Origin: Paulinella micropora
Taxonomy: Eukaryota; Cercozoa; Imbricatea; Euglyphida
Length of the DNA: 64,000 nt
NCBI GenBank assembly: GCA_009731375.1
Contig: BJOX01000318.1
Location: 404,241 to 468,240 of the forward strand
Direction of reading: 5' to 3'
How positions within the stretch are numbered: the stretch's first letter is position 1; every line of letters starts with the position of its first letter. The translations under genes and the position numbers were made by a program. The notes under the pieces were generated by a model that worked only from the letters and a program-made list of their open reading frames with translations, did no database searches and was not told the origin of the DNA. Below are positions 32,245-41,280 of this stretch, piece after piece.

Positions 32245-32640
32245 TCAAGGGTTGGACCCGGGGGTATTGGACGAGTTGGTGGGAGGCAAAGTATTCTCAT
32301 GAATCTCTTTGTCCTCCAGCGAGGTACCAGCGGTTACGGGCTCAGTTGGTGAGGATGGTGATTGCGGGCTATGGCTACGTCGATTGTCCTCGTCGGCTTC
32401 GGACTCGGACTCTTCGTTGTCAGATCGGTGTTGTTCCGCCAGAATCTGCATCTGGCTGATCGTGTCTCTCTGAGCAGCAAGCTTTTTAGTTTCTTCAGCA
32501 GCTGATTTAGCTTTGAATACGACTTTAACATTCATTTGCCATTGCTTCATAAGCTTCTCCTTCTGTTCGGGGGAGAGTTGGTTGAAGTCGTTATACAAGT
32601 TAGCTAAGGCTGCATCAGTTGTAATGTGAACAGACGTCAT
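32245..32640 (-). CDS. PLE ORF2, small coiled-coil-like acidic protein
   Basis: Starting at the ATG at 32640, a frame of about 131 codons ends in TGA. Its N-terminal half looks helical and charged (LSPEQKEKLMKQWQMNVK, then KAKSAAEETKKLAAQRD). Its C-terminal half is acidic and Ser/Pro-rich. A GTG three codons upstream overlaps the TAG of ORF1. Small coiled-coil ORFs upstream of the RT ORF are common in non-LTR elements, but no family is recognised. A CAG/GTATTA donor-like site near 32140 leaves open that it is spliced to the downstream arginine-rich segment. Confidence 0.45.
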   Translation of the reverse strand: MTSVHITTDAALANLYNDFNQLSPEQKEKLMKQWQMNVKVVFKAKSAAEETKKLAAQRDTISQMQILAEQHRSDNEESESEADEDNRRSHSPQSPSSPTEPVTAGTSLEDKEIHENTLPPTNSSNTPGSNP

Positions 32641-32648
32641 GCTTTTCA

Positions 32649-34004
32649 CTAGTGCAGGGGCGCCAGTATCGTCTTCGGATCCTTCTGAGGCAGAAGAGCC
32701 AGTTGGGTTGGAGGAGCTAGACGAGCTAGGCGAGCTCGACGAATGGGCAGGGACAAGACTAGCCTTCGGACGGTCATGGGACCCCTGGTGAGTTCTCTGT
32801 CAATAGGGTCAGGTGAAGCAGTACGTTGTTTCTTCTTCTTCGGAATGCCCATGCTCGGTGTCCCGCTGTCGTTGTCAAGGTTCAAACGTCGTGCTGTGGC
32901 CCTCTGGTTAGGATCAATGGATTCGGTTGCAGGGCTGCCATAACCGGGTGCACCCACGGCAGGTGACGAGGACGCATCTGGGAGGCGTCCAAACCAAGCT
33001 CCAGTGCCTCTTTCTGCGCGGGCAGACGTTTGGGCAGCTAGGGGAGCATCGAAAACAGATTGGGAACCAGATAGGCGCGTGGAGTGTCTGGCGGGGACTT
33101 GACGAAAGTTGTCTTCAATAGCATGGTGAAACTGGTAGACATCCTCCAAGTGGTTTGTAACTGCGCCATAAATGAGTGTAACCATTTCACTGATTTCTCG
33201 GCAAGGAACATAGGATACCTCAAGATAACTTCGGACGGTGCTGAATAGCAATGATGACACTGAGTCTGCTAACCGCAGACGTGCAAAGCTGTTAGGCGTA
33301 AGCTTGGGGATATTGGTGTTCCGTGTTTCTTCCATAAACCGATGAGCCAGGTTCACCATCCACCTAGTATTCCAGAACAATTCGGGGCCTATGGCTCTCG
33401 CTAGTTGACCGGGGTTGGGTTCCTCTTGAGGGTGAGGATTCGATACACGGCAAAATTTGAGAATACGCGTACAGAACATTTCGTAAGCTTGCAACCCAAG
33501 TATGTTGCTGACGCACTGAAGGTACTCGTCATGGTTGGCACCCGTCATTGAGATTCGGGCAGGCCTTCCTGCTTCTACATCTTCGCAGAAATCTTCCCAG
33601 CTGTCGGGTCCCTCTCGGTCTTTCTGCGTTACGAATGTCTCACGAATGTACGGTATCTTTGCCGTGCCAATGCGTAGATACATGCTGCTGCCAACTTTCA
33701 AAATGTCGTCTGGACCAGACCAATTGATCTGTGCACGTCCACTCGATCGGTTAGGGGGGTTACGACCGCTTGAGGATCGTCTCACACTCTTCCCCTTATC
33801 CGGTGAACAAACAGGTAAACGCGGTGGTTCCTCTCGGCAGTAGCGATCATCTAAACCGCGTTCCCCATAGGGCACACTATGTTGGTCTCGTCGGAAGTCC
33901 TCTCGTGCGCTTGGACGGCGGTCTTGACTTCCTCTAGGGGAAGCAGAAGGCGGTCTCCTCTCCATTTGCCTTCGGCACATCGCATGGTAGGAAAAGTGAG
34001 GCAC
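32649..34004 (-). CDS. PLE ORF1, basic then globular protein of unknown family
   Basis: The open frame runs to a TAG at 32649-32651. The first in-frame ATG lies at about 33980; upstream in-frame sequence extends further without an ATG. The N-terminal third is Arg/Ser/Pro-rich and basic (RRPPSASPRGSQDRRPSARE). A folded-looking segment with alternating hydrophobics follows (roughly residues 90-300). The C-terminus is Ser/Pro-rich with a KKKKQR cluster that may be a nuclear localisation signal. No zinc knuckle is visible. Position and composition fit a nucleic-acid-binding ORF1 or gag-like protein. That is inference from context only. Confidence 0.5.
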   Translation of the reverse strand: MPHFSYHAMCRRQMERRPPSASPRGSQDRRPSAREDFRRDQHSVPYGERGLDDRYCREEPPRLPVCSPDKGKSVRRSSSGRNPPNRSSGRAQINWSGPDDILKVGSSMYLRIGTAKIPYIRETFVTQKDREGPDSWEDFCEDVEAGRPARISMTGANHDEYLQCVSNILGLQAYEMFCTRILKFCRVSNPHPQEEPNPGQLARAIGPELFWNTRWMVNLAHRFMEETRNTNIPKLTPNSFARLRLADSVSSLLFSTVRSYLEVSYVPCREISEMVTLIYGAVTNHLEDVYQFHHAIEDNFRQVPARHSTRLSGSQSVFDAPLAAQTSARAERGTGAWFGRLPDASSSPAVGAPGYGSPATESIDPNQRATARRLNLDNDSGTPSMGIPKKKKQRTASPDPIDRELTRGPMTVRRLVLSLPIRRARLARLAPPTQLALLPQKDPKTILAPLH

Positions 34005-34011
34005 GGTATAA

Positions 34012-34200
34012 TCACGTAAACGTTTTCTCAGTCATTCTCGTAACCTTGCTCGTAATCGTTTTCGTAATCATTCTCGTAATCATTCTCATAATCATTCTCG
34101 TGAAATAGATTGTTTTCGTAGTCTTTCGCATAATCGTTCTCGTAACCATTCTCGTAACCGTTCTCGTGGTCGTTCTCGTAATCATTCTCACACAGTCAGA
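34012..34200. repeat. short minisatellite, ~15-18 bp units
   Basis: About a dozen imperfect units related to TTCTCGTAATCA lie just 5' of ORF1 on the minus strand. One minus-strand frame reads repeated ENDYE, but without an ATG. Confidence 0.7.
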
Positions 34201-34450
34201 GCAAGCCAGCTGGAGTGACATGGAAATAAGAGACAACATACAACACTCATACCTGGTTCGTTCCATGCGGATGTTGTTCTTATTGGCACTTGCTCTATAG
34301 CGCAGAAACAGAGGACATATTAATAACATAGGATGGACGACTGAAAGTGGTTTCGCATCTTGGTGGGGTTGACTGAGGCGAAGAGTTGCTTCTGGGCATT
34401 TTCGTTGCCTGGGAAATTTAGCGACTCTGATCAATTGATAAACGACGGAG

Positions 34451-34669
34451 TGTACTATCCCCAACGATAGCTCAATGGAAGAGTAAGTCGGTAATATAAC
34501 CAAACACAGTCCTCAAAAAAGAGAATGATGTCTCGTTATATTAGCTCAGTGAGGCAAAGACAAAAAGCCACCAAAAGACCATGATCAAATTGGCATTTCA
34601 GACGTGTCCGGCCAGACGAAATCTATAAATAAGTTTTTTACCGGATGATTCGGGGGATGATGTCCACAG
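34451..34669 (-). repeat. PLE terminal block B (5' end)
   Basis: Near-identical to 51791-52007. It starts TGTACTATCCCCAACGATAG and ends TGATGTCCACAG on the plus strand. Confidence 0.9.
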
Positions 34670-35490
34670 TACCCTTTCCTAGTTTTTTATGGCGGAACTT
34701 CGTTTCCGACATAATACGCTTTGAACTGATTTCTTTTCTGACTAAGATTCGTTTAGAGTTATGTATGAAGATACATCAACCCACGAATTAGCCGTTATAA
34801 AACAACAATGATACTTGCCCCGGTACCAATCGTATATATACTCTAGCACATTCAGTATCTATATTAAAATCTTCCTCTTTCTTCTGTCGATAAGATATTT
34901 GTGCAGTATGTCCAAGTATAATGTTTTATGGTTGAGTAATAATGTAATGTCGCCATTTCCATATATATGTAATAACCGGTCGTCGGTTTCCATAAATACA
35001 TTTACTTTTTGTGAAGACATACCCTTGTATAAATCGGTATCATTTAATATAGTGTCAGGTGATCAAGTCTGACGACTATATCCGAAGTTGGGTTGAGTGC
35101 GCCCTAACCTTGCGATATGCCGATACAAGTAGAGATCGATGGAATCCGGTGTAGCAGTTCATGTTATTAAAATATATCAGTTCTTGATTAGACTGTAGAG
35201 TCTTTAATGAGATCATCATTCTGGTACTAATGCGGGTCGTATCCAGGAAACACCATCGCTCACTCAAATAGCGATCCCGTAACGGTGCTGTTTCGTGGCC
35301 GTCTCGTCTGTCTCTGCCGAAGCAAGAGAATAGAATGCCTATTTTTTGTCAGCTGTGTCTTGTTAATCTCTAGAAGAATGAATGCTGTAGTAGCTTTAAT
35401 ATCTAAGTAAGGTTGTCGGGACGATATTGGATCAATGCTATGTTCGCAATCGATCAGGTCCACAATACTTCTAGAGAAAAAAAATACTTA
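34670..35490. other. unique sequence between the two retroelements
   Basis: No gene is recognised. If the Ty3-type element retains a 3' LTR it should lie here, but I could not find a matching copy beyond 41920. Confidence 0.4.
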
Positions 35491-38400
35491 CTATAGACGC
35501 CGTTTACGCGCGCGGACTCCTTTACCTGGTGGAGGACCTCCAACCAAAGTTAAGTCTAAGGTAGACTGTTCGAGGACGTCCCAAATTTTGTGAAGGATTG
35601 CGCCTTGTGCCAAGTCAAAAGGAATGTCCACCCCTCGTGGTCGTGCTTGTATGGTCCACGCGGTATGATCTTTATCTGTGGGAGATATGGTATCATCCCA
35701 TGTCTCAATTTTCTTGGCGTCTTTGTATACTGGAAGGTATTGTCTTACTTTAGAATCTTCCACTGGATCCAGACTCCTCCAGAAATGTAAGACTGGTTGT
35801 ATTATTTGTGCCGCAGTCGAAATTCGATTCGATCGCGTATGGCGTTTGTGAGGTACTGCCATGACTCTCATGAGATATAAATCTGAGAGCGTGTCATCGG
35901 CTACGTGTTGAGCCGCAGGCCTCACCAAGTAAAAAACGTCTTTGGCCCATGAAATATGTCCAATCGCATCTCCTTCTTTCCAACTGGGGTGAACGAGAGT
36001 GTCATTGCCCGCGCGAGGGTCTTGATCTCCGTCATCGCTCCCCTCTTGATGGACTCCTTGCGAACGTGCCGTCCTTATCGCCTTTCTCGGTCGGTCGTAG
36101 ATAAGGTCATTTTGCGCTCTCCTTATTTGCGCCTCCGTGAACTTTCCTTCCGGCACGTTCGACTCCACCCTTTTGCGGGTCTGAGTCCCCGCCGCACTTT
36201 TGCGGTCGGTGGCCCGCTTGTTCTCCAGCTCAGCCTCCTCCTTCTCCGCAATTGGTGCCCTGTAGGCATCCCGTTCTGAGATATCCTCCTGACGGATCGG
36301 TGGGACCTCTTTAAAGTCAGCCTCCATCCGTTTGAGTGCTTGATCAACGGACTCATCTTCAAGTAGGAAGGGATCATACTTAATCAGCCTTCGTACATTG
36401 ACTATTTGAACTTTTCCTCTGCCCCTGATTTTATAATTCAAAGGCCCCATCTGTTCCATGATCTGGTATGGTCCTTTCCAGTGGATGAACAGCTTCGAGC
36501 TGACTCCCTGAGGAACCTGAGGATGATACAGTAGTACAATATCCCCGACCTGAAATCTGACTTGATCCAGGTGTGCCTGCCTGACACCTTCAGCATCAGT
36601 CTTCCTGCGCTCCGCCTCCCTATGCGCCTGTACTATTTGCTCCGCCTCCATCTTCGCCCGAAGTCTCACCCCAAACAGCTCATCCTGATCTGCCCATGAA
36701 TCTTTTGGGTGCAGCAGTGAGGCTGGGATGGCGGGCTCACGCCCATATACCAATTGGTATGGCGAGACGGAACCTTTTGAACCACCTAACGCTGTAGAGG
36801 GTAGGCAATTCATAGCAAAGGCAAACGAGGATGCTGCCTCCACCCATGCCTTTTGGTTATCCTTCTTCATACAATACATCTTCAGCGCGGCCTTGAGGGG
36901 TCTATGCACCCGCTCTATCTTGCCGTTCGCTCTGGGGTTATAGGCGGTGACATATTGCCATTTCATGCCGTAATATGCAGATAGCTTGTCGATGACTTCA
37001 TTATTAAAGTCAGAGCCTCGATCTGAGCATATTTTTCTCGGCACCCCAATCTGTGAGATGATGATCCTGTCAATCAACGCCTTGGCTGTTGTTTCTCCTG
37101 TAACGTCTTTGACTGGGACCACCCATACATAGTTGGTGGCTCTGTCTATGGCCGTTAGAAGGTATCTGTAACCTTCCGTCGTGACCGGGAAAGGTCCTAC
37201 ATGATCAGTGTGTAAGAACTCGAACATTCCTAAGTGTAAAGGAAAAGTCCCGATCAGGCCAAAATTCGCCTTCAGTGGTGTTTTGGATGTCTTGCATGGG
37301 ATGCATGCATTGACCTGTTCATCAATATTCTCCTTCATCTTCTTCCACCAGAATCGTCTCGAAATGAACATATGCGTTCTTTGTCGGCCCGGGTGCGCCA
37401 GTAGTGGGCAGTTATGAGCAGCGACAAAAATGATGTGTCTGAGTTTCTCAGGAACCCAGAGAGTCCATTTGTCTGGTTGTGATGCATAGCGCCCGTGTTG
37501 GCCTTTGTACCACAAGAGACCGTCTCTCCACCCCATCTCCTTCTGTTGCTCCTTAATCTCCTTCGTCATTTTCAGCTCGTTCGGGTTCTTGTATAGCTGT
37601 ATTAGCTCTTTGAACTCCGGATCGAGAGCCTGTTGCTGTCTCCTGGGTGAGGCTATGTGGATAGTCCCATCCTCTAGCTGCACTCCTATCCTCTCAGGGT
37701 TTTCGTCTAACTCCTCCTTGTTCTCCTGCGGGGGTTCCACGTATGCTTCTTGCTTAATCTCTTCTTGTTTTATCTCCGCCTTCATATTCTCATATGCTTC
37801 ATAGGACCACTCAGCATCCTCGAGGACATGTGCTGTACAACATATCCCATGATCCGGCCCTTGCGGGCTATGACGTAGACCCGATCGGTTATATCGGACC
37901 CCTCTCGCCATCTGCATCGACTCGATATGATGCACTTCGTATGTGCAGTCTGGGGATAGATCCTCCATTTCTGCTGATGATACGAGAGCTGCCACTTCTG
38001 AGTGAAACTCTAGCCTGGAGAGGCTGTCAGCGACAACATTTCGCTTGCCGGGTAGATGGACCATTGTAAAATTGAAACATGACAAGAATGCCTGCCATCT
38101 CGCTAGACGGCCAGTCTGTTCATGATTCATCAGCCATAGTAAATTCTGGTGATCAGTCCTTACTATAAACTGAGGTCCACCCCATAAATACTCTCTCAAC
38201 CGTTTGAGGGCCCAGACCACCGCCAGTGCCTCTCTCTGTCTCGTACAATAGTTTCGCTCCGCCGAGCACAACTTTCTACTTATAAACATGATCGGGCGCA
38301 ACTTTTTCTCCTCATCTTCCTGTTGTAAGACTGCGCCGATCGCGAACTTTGATGCGTCTGTGTCGACTACGAATTGCTTCGAAAAGTCGGGCATCATCAG

Positions 38401-40314
38401 CACGAGTCCGCCATCCTTCGGATCTTTGTAGATGAGATCTTTGAGCGTGTTGTACGCTTCTAAGGCTTCATCATCCCACTTCTCAAAATCACCGAAGTCG
38501 ATCATTCTCTCCAACTTAGCCCGAGTTGCACCCCAATTGGGTATGAACTGGCTGTAATATTGCGCCATCGCAAGAAATGAGTGCAGCTCTGTGCGATTCT
38601 TCGGCCTCTGCCGGCTCATGATCTCCTCCCTCTTCTCTTTGGATATCGAGACTCTATTGTAAGAGATTTCGTACCCCAAATATGTCACGCTTGTCTTTGC
38701 GAGTTGACATTTCTTCAAATTACATTTCAGGCCAAATAGTTTGATACGCCTGAAAATGTCTGTTAGATGGTCGATGTGCTCTTCCATCGTATTGGAGTAC
38801 ACGATAATGTCATCGATGTAACAAAATGCGTACTCTCCCGCCTTCTGTCCTCTTCTCCTCATGAAACCTCCCTCTGTCTGGTCATCATATTTGCTACTCA
38901 GCATGCTTTGCATCGCTTTCTGAAAGAGTCCCGGGGCCTGTTTGAGTCCCATCGGAAGTACTTTCCACTGATATATCTCCATTCCTACTACAAATGCAGT
39001 CAGCCATCTGGACTTTTCATCCAGTGGAATTTGCCAGAAGCCATTCTTCAGATCAATGACTGAGTATAGCTTGGCGTTCCGCAATACTCGCCTTCCTTCT
39101 TCAAGAGTAGGTAATGGATTTCGTTCCTCCTCTAAAATTTTATTGACGCGGGCATAGTTAACCGTTAAGCGCCATTCTCCTCCCGGTTTAGGCACCAGTC
39201 TCGGTTGGGAAACTATTGGAGATGTCGATCTCTCAATGAAATCCTCATCGAGTAACTGCCGTGCTTGTTCTTCTGCGATCTTTGCTTCATGTATACTCAG
39301 ATTTGCCCGTCGTGGCGCCGGTGAAGGCTCAGCACCTGGTATTTTACAAATAACCGCGGTGAAGTCTTCCGGCTTGACACCTCCCGCTTGAGGGGGGTCA
39401 AAAATCATTTTGTTCGCCTTCAATCTCTCTTTCAAAACCTCTTTCTCCTTCTCCGTACCTGCTCCTCCTGCCAATTTCTCGTCTATCGCCGCCTTAAACT
39501 CCTCCTCTGACATTCTCTTGTGATGCTTGAGGGGTGCTCTGTCCTCCTCCAAGCCCAACTCTTCTTCTGATATATCGTCCATTCCCGTTTTTTCATATGT
39601 GGCAGTGTCTGGTTCGTCGTCCTCCGCCAGACCTACCAACATATCTATTAATCTCGCATATTGCAACGGAGCTTTTCGGGTGTAGAAACCATCGAAGCAT
39701 GTGAATGCTTGAGGAATCAATTTCAACTTGTCCTGGTCTCTGAGCTTCCGCTTGTATGCACTGCTCTGCTCACGAGTCCCGAGACGACAAGCCACCACTA
39801 AGTGTTGCTTCCGTGAGGGCACCGGTATCGGATGATCAATAAGCCGGTCCCGTATCTCCTGCGCCCATATCGCCTTCTCATTGTACGGGAGTATGACCGT
39901 ATATGGTTTATTATTTTCAAAAAGAGTGCGCAGGCACTTTTTCACTTCTGTCAGTGAGCGCGGCCACGTAGGCTCGTCACCCCAGAATTCGGTAATAAAG
40001 CTTTTAATATCTTCTGCCGGGATATCAGGGAGTCGTCCCCTTCTCCTCGGTATAAACTCCTGTCTGTCCTTCTCTTCCACCTTTACGTGAAAGCAATACC
40101 CGTTGGTAATATATACATCGGCCCCTGCTCCTTCTTCAAATCTCGCCAACGATGGGCACCTTTTTCCCATGCATATAATCTCCTCTTTCCTCTTTTCAAT
40201 GAGATCGTCTATCGACTTTTTATTCGATTGTGTAGAGACTGTAGCCGTATAGACCTCCGCCTCTCTCTTGTCTGACAGGTTTGAACCATCTTTAGACACC
40301 GCATCCGTTGGCAT
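35491..40314 (-). CDS. pol: Ty3-type Pol (RT, RNase H, integrase), 1607 codons
   Basis: A long intact frame starts at the ATG at 40314 and ends in TAG. RT motifs include SVIDLKNGFWQIPLDE around residue 420 and FCYIDDIIVYS around residue 500. RNase H is marked by VVDTDASKFAIGAVLQQ near residue 655. The integrase has an HHCC zinc-binding part (H..AHPGRQRTH then NACIPCKT, about 970-1010). It also has a DDE core with TDHVGPFP, CSDRGSDFNN and GKIERVHR (about 1035-1130) and a GPY/F-like module (HWKGPYQIMEQMGPLNYKI, about 1280). The product would copy and integrate the element. The RT and integrase signature residues are all present, so this part could still be functional. The 300-residue C-terminal extension after GPY/F is acidic and unassigned. 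Confidence 0.9.
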   Translation of the reverse strand: MPTDAVSKDGSNLSDKREAEVYTATVSTQSNKKSIDDLIEKRKEEIICMGKRCPSLARFEEGAGADVYITNGYCFHVKVEEKDRQEFIPRRRGRLPDIPAEDIKSFITEFWGDEPTWPRSLTEVKKCLRTLFENNKPYTVILPYNEKAIWAQEIRDRLIDHPIPVPSRKQHLVVACRLGTREQSSAYKRKLRDQDKLKLIPQAFTCFDGFYTRKAPLQYARLIDMLVGLAEDDEPDTATYEKTGMDDISEEELGLEEDRAPLKHHKRMSEEEFKAAIDEKLAGGAGTEKEKEVLKERLKANKMIFDPPQAGGVKPEDFTAVICKIPGAEPSPAPRRANLSIHEAKIAEEQARQLLDEDFIERSTSPIVSQPRLVPKPGGEWRLTVNYARVNKILEEERNPLPTLEEGRRVLRNAKLYSVIDLKNGFWQIPLDEKSRWLTAFVVGMEIYQWKVLPMGLKQAPGLFQKAMQSMLSSKYDDQTEGGFMRRRGQKAGEYAFCYIDDIIVYSNTMEEHIDHLTDIFRRIKLFGLKCNLKKCQLAKTSVTYLGYEISYNRVSISKEKREEIMSRQRPKNRTELHSFLAMAQYYSQFIPNWGATRAKLERMIDFGDFEKWDDEALEAYNTLKDLIYKDPKDGGLVLMMPDFSKQFVVDTDASKFAIGAVLQQEDEEKKLRPIMFISRKLCSAERNYCTRQREALAVVWALKRLREYLWGGPQFIVRTDHQNLLWLMNHEQTGRLARWQAFLSCFNFTMVHLPGKRNVVADSLSRLEFHSEVAALVSSAEMEDLSPDCTYEVHHIESMQMARGVRYNRSGLRHSPQGPDHGICCTAHVLEDAEWSYEAYENMKAEIKQEEIKQEAYVEPPQENKEELDENPERIGVQLEDGTIHIASPRRQQQALDPEFKELIQLYKNPNELKMTKEIKEQQKEMGWRDGLLWYKGQHGRYASQPDKWTLWVPEKLRHIIFVAAHNCPLLAHPGRQRTHMFISRRFWWKKMKENIDEQVNACIPCKTSKTPLKANFGLIGTFPLHLGMFEFLHTDHVGPFPVTTEGYRYLLTAIDRATNYVWVVPVKDVTGETTAKALIDRIIISQIGVPRKICSDRGSDFNNEVIDKLSAYYGMKWQYVTAYNPRANGKIERVHRPLKAALKMYCMKKDNQKAWVEAASSFAFAMNCLPSTALGGSKGSVSPYQLVYGREPAIPASLLHPKDSWADQDELFGVRLRAKMEAEQIVQAHREAERRKTDAEGVRQAHLDQVRFQVGDIVLLYHPQVPQGVSSKLFIHWKGPYQIMEQMGPLNYKIRGRGKVQIVNVRRLIKYDPFLLEDESVDQALKRMEADFKEVPPIRQEDISERDAYRAPIAEKEEAELENKRATDRKSAAGTQTRKRVESNVPEGKFTEAQIRRAQNDLIYDRPRKAIRTARSQGVHQEGSDDGDQDPRAGNDTLVHPSWKEGDAIGHISWAKDVFYLVRPAAQHVADDTLSDLYLMRVMAVPHKRHTRSNRISTAAQIIQPVLHFWRSLDPVEDSKVRQYLPVYKDAKKIETWDDTISPTDKDHTAWTIQARPRGVDIPFDLAQGAILHKIWDVLEQSTLDLTLVGGPPPGKGVRARKRRL

Positions 40315-40467
40315 ATATGCCTCATAATATTATGCGTGTGTAATGGCCACCTGTTTCCCTTCCGATGCTACCCCTAGGTGTAGGGCCTCGTATGAGTCAA
40401 TAGCATGGAGAGAGTCGACAGTATATTCTTCTCCTGGCTCTACGCAGTATATGAGTCTTTTGGCGGC

Positions 40468-41277
40468 TCAATCAATCACTACGTTCATTGTCGCCAGTTG
40501 GTCGTACGACAAAAGAAGAGATCCGTGGTATTCGGGGACAACGTATAAGTCCACTCGATATACTCGTCCGGATTTCAATAAAAAATTTAAAGTGATGATG
40601 CCCGTTATATCCGTCCGACTACTAACTCGTTTCAAGGTGCCAGATGATTTTTTCATATTAGTTTCTAACCACTCATGGTGTTTCGTAGTAAATTTCTGGC
40701 CGACAATATTAATATTCGCCATAGTATCATTACCAACGTTTATAAAGGTATTTAATGTTTCACAAAAAAGGTTCGTATAGCATAAAGCGTCTGGCCGGTG
40801 ACTTTTTAAGGCCAATACAAGGAGCTTGTGTTCTAAAATCTGTATCCTTTTCTCGAGGTTCGCCTCCTCCTCCCTTTCCGCCGTTTTTGTAATGTCTTTT
40901 TGGGTATTGTTCACAGGCGAAGGATGATTGTCCTTGCTTTCTCTGTTTGAGACCGTGAGGAGAGGTTGATGTCCTCCATCCTCCTTGTCTATTGTTTGTC
41001 TCGGCAAGTTGATAAGATTGATTGCCGGTTCTATTCTTACTTTCTTCGGCTGTGGCTGCGACAGGCCCGCCTGCTTTTTCTTCGCCAGCGCTTTACTCGC
41101 CTGCCTATTAGCAGCATGCACTGTTTGTTGTCGTGATGGGTGTACTGGTATTGTACTACCTTTGAGTTGGTCTGTGACCTGCTGTGGGCTCTTAGACTCA
41201 CTGGTACCCTTGGTTGGGACCTGCACAACGGTGCATCGTGCAATGCATGTTGTTCTGTTTTCTCCCTCCTTCTCTAG
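40468..41277 (-). CDS. retroviral-type aspartic protease region of the Ty3-type element
   Basis: This frame is continuous with gag before it and pol after it, apart from stops. The N-terminal part is basic and Pro/Gln/Lys-rich. The C-terminal part resembles a retropepsin: INVGNDTMANINIV occupies the place of the usual ALVDTGA..NLI strand, and LLLSYDQLATMNVVID the place of the ILG-x-D-x-L strand. The D-T/S-G catalytic triad is not visible at the expected site. Either the protease is degenerate or my alignment is off. The segment ends at TGA 40468-40470. Confidence 0.5.
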   Translation of the reverse strand, partial: LEKEGENRTTCIARCTVVQVPTKGTSESKSPQQVTDQLKGSTIPVHPSRQQTVHAANRQASKALAKKKQAGLSQPQPKKVRIEPAINLINLPRQTIDKEDGGHQPLLTVSNRESKDNHPSPVNNTQKDITKTAEREEEANLEKRIQILEHKLLVLALKSHRPDALCYTNLFCETLNTFINVGNDTMANINIVGQKFTTKHHEWLETNMKKSSGTLKRVSSRTDITGIITLNFLLKSGRVYRVDLYVVPEYHGSLLLSYDQLATMNVVID

Positions 41278-41280
41278 TCA

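Larger units (their letters stand above)
27347..34669 (-). mobile_element. Penelope-like retroelement (decayed copy), about 7.3 kb
   Basis: The limits are set by two blocks shared with another locus in this window: block A at the 3' end (27347-27889) and block B at the 5' end (34451-34669). On the minus strand the order is B, ORF1, ORF2, an arginine-rich segment, a GIY-YIG-like endonuclease segment, a C-x-C-bearing linker, a reverse transcriptase, then A. PLEs are known to retain introns and to form partial tandems, and both fit here. Frameshifts and in-frame stops show that this copy is decayed or spliced. No flanking target-site duplication was identified. Confidence 0.7.

Noticed and set aside
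27347-34669. LTR retrotransposon with A and B as LTR parts
   Set aside because: Each end of the element carries only one block, the RT lacks the LTR-type YxDD box and linked integrase, and the A-B junction fits a PLE tandem better.
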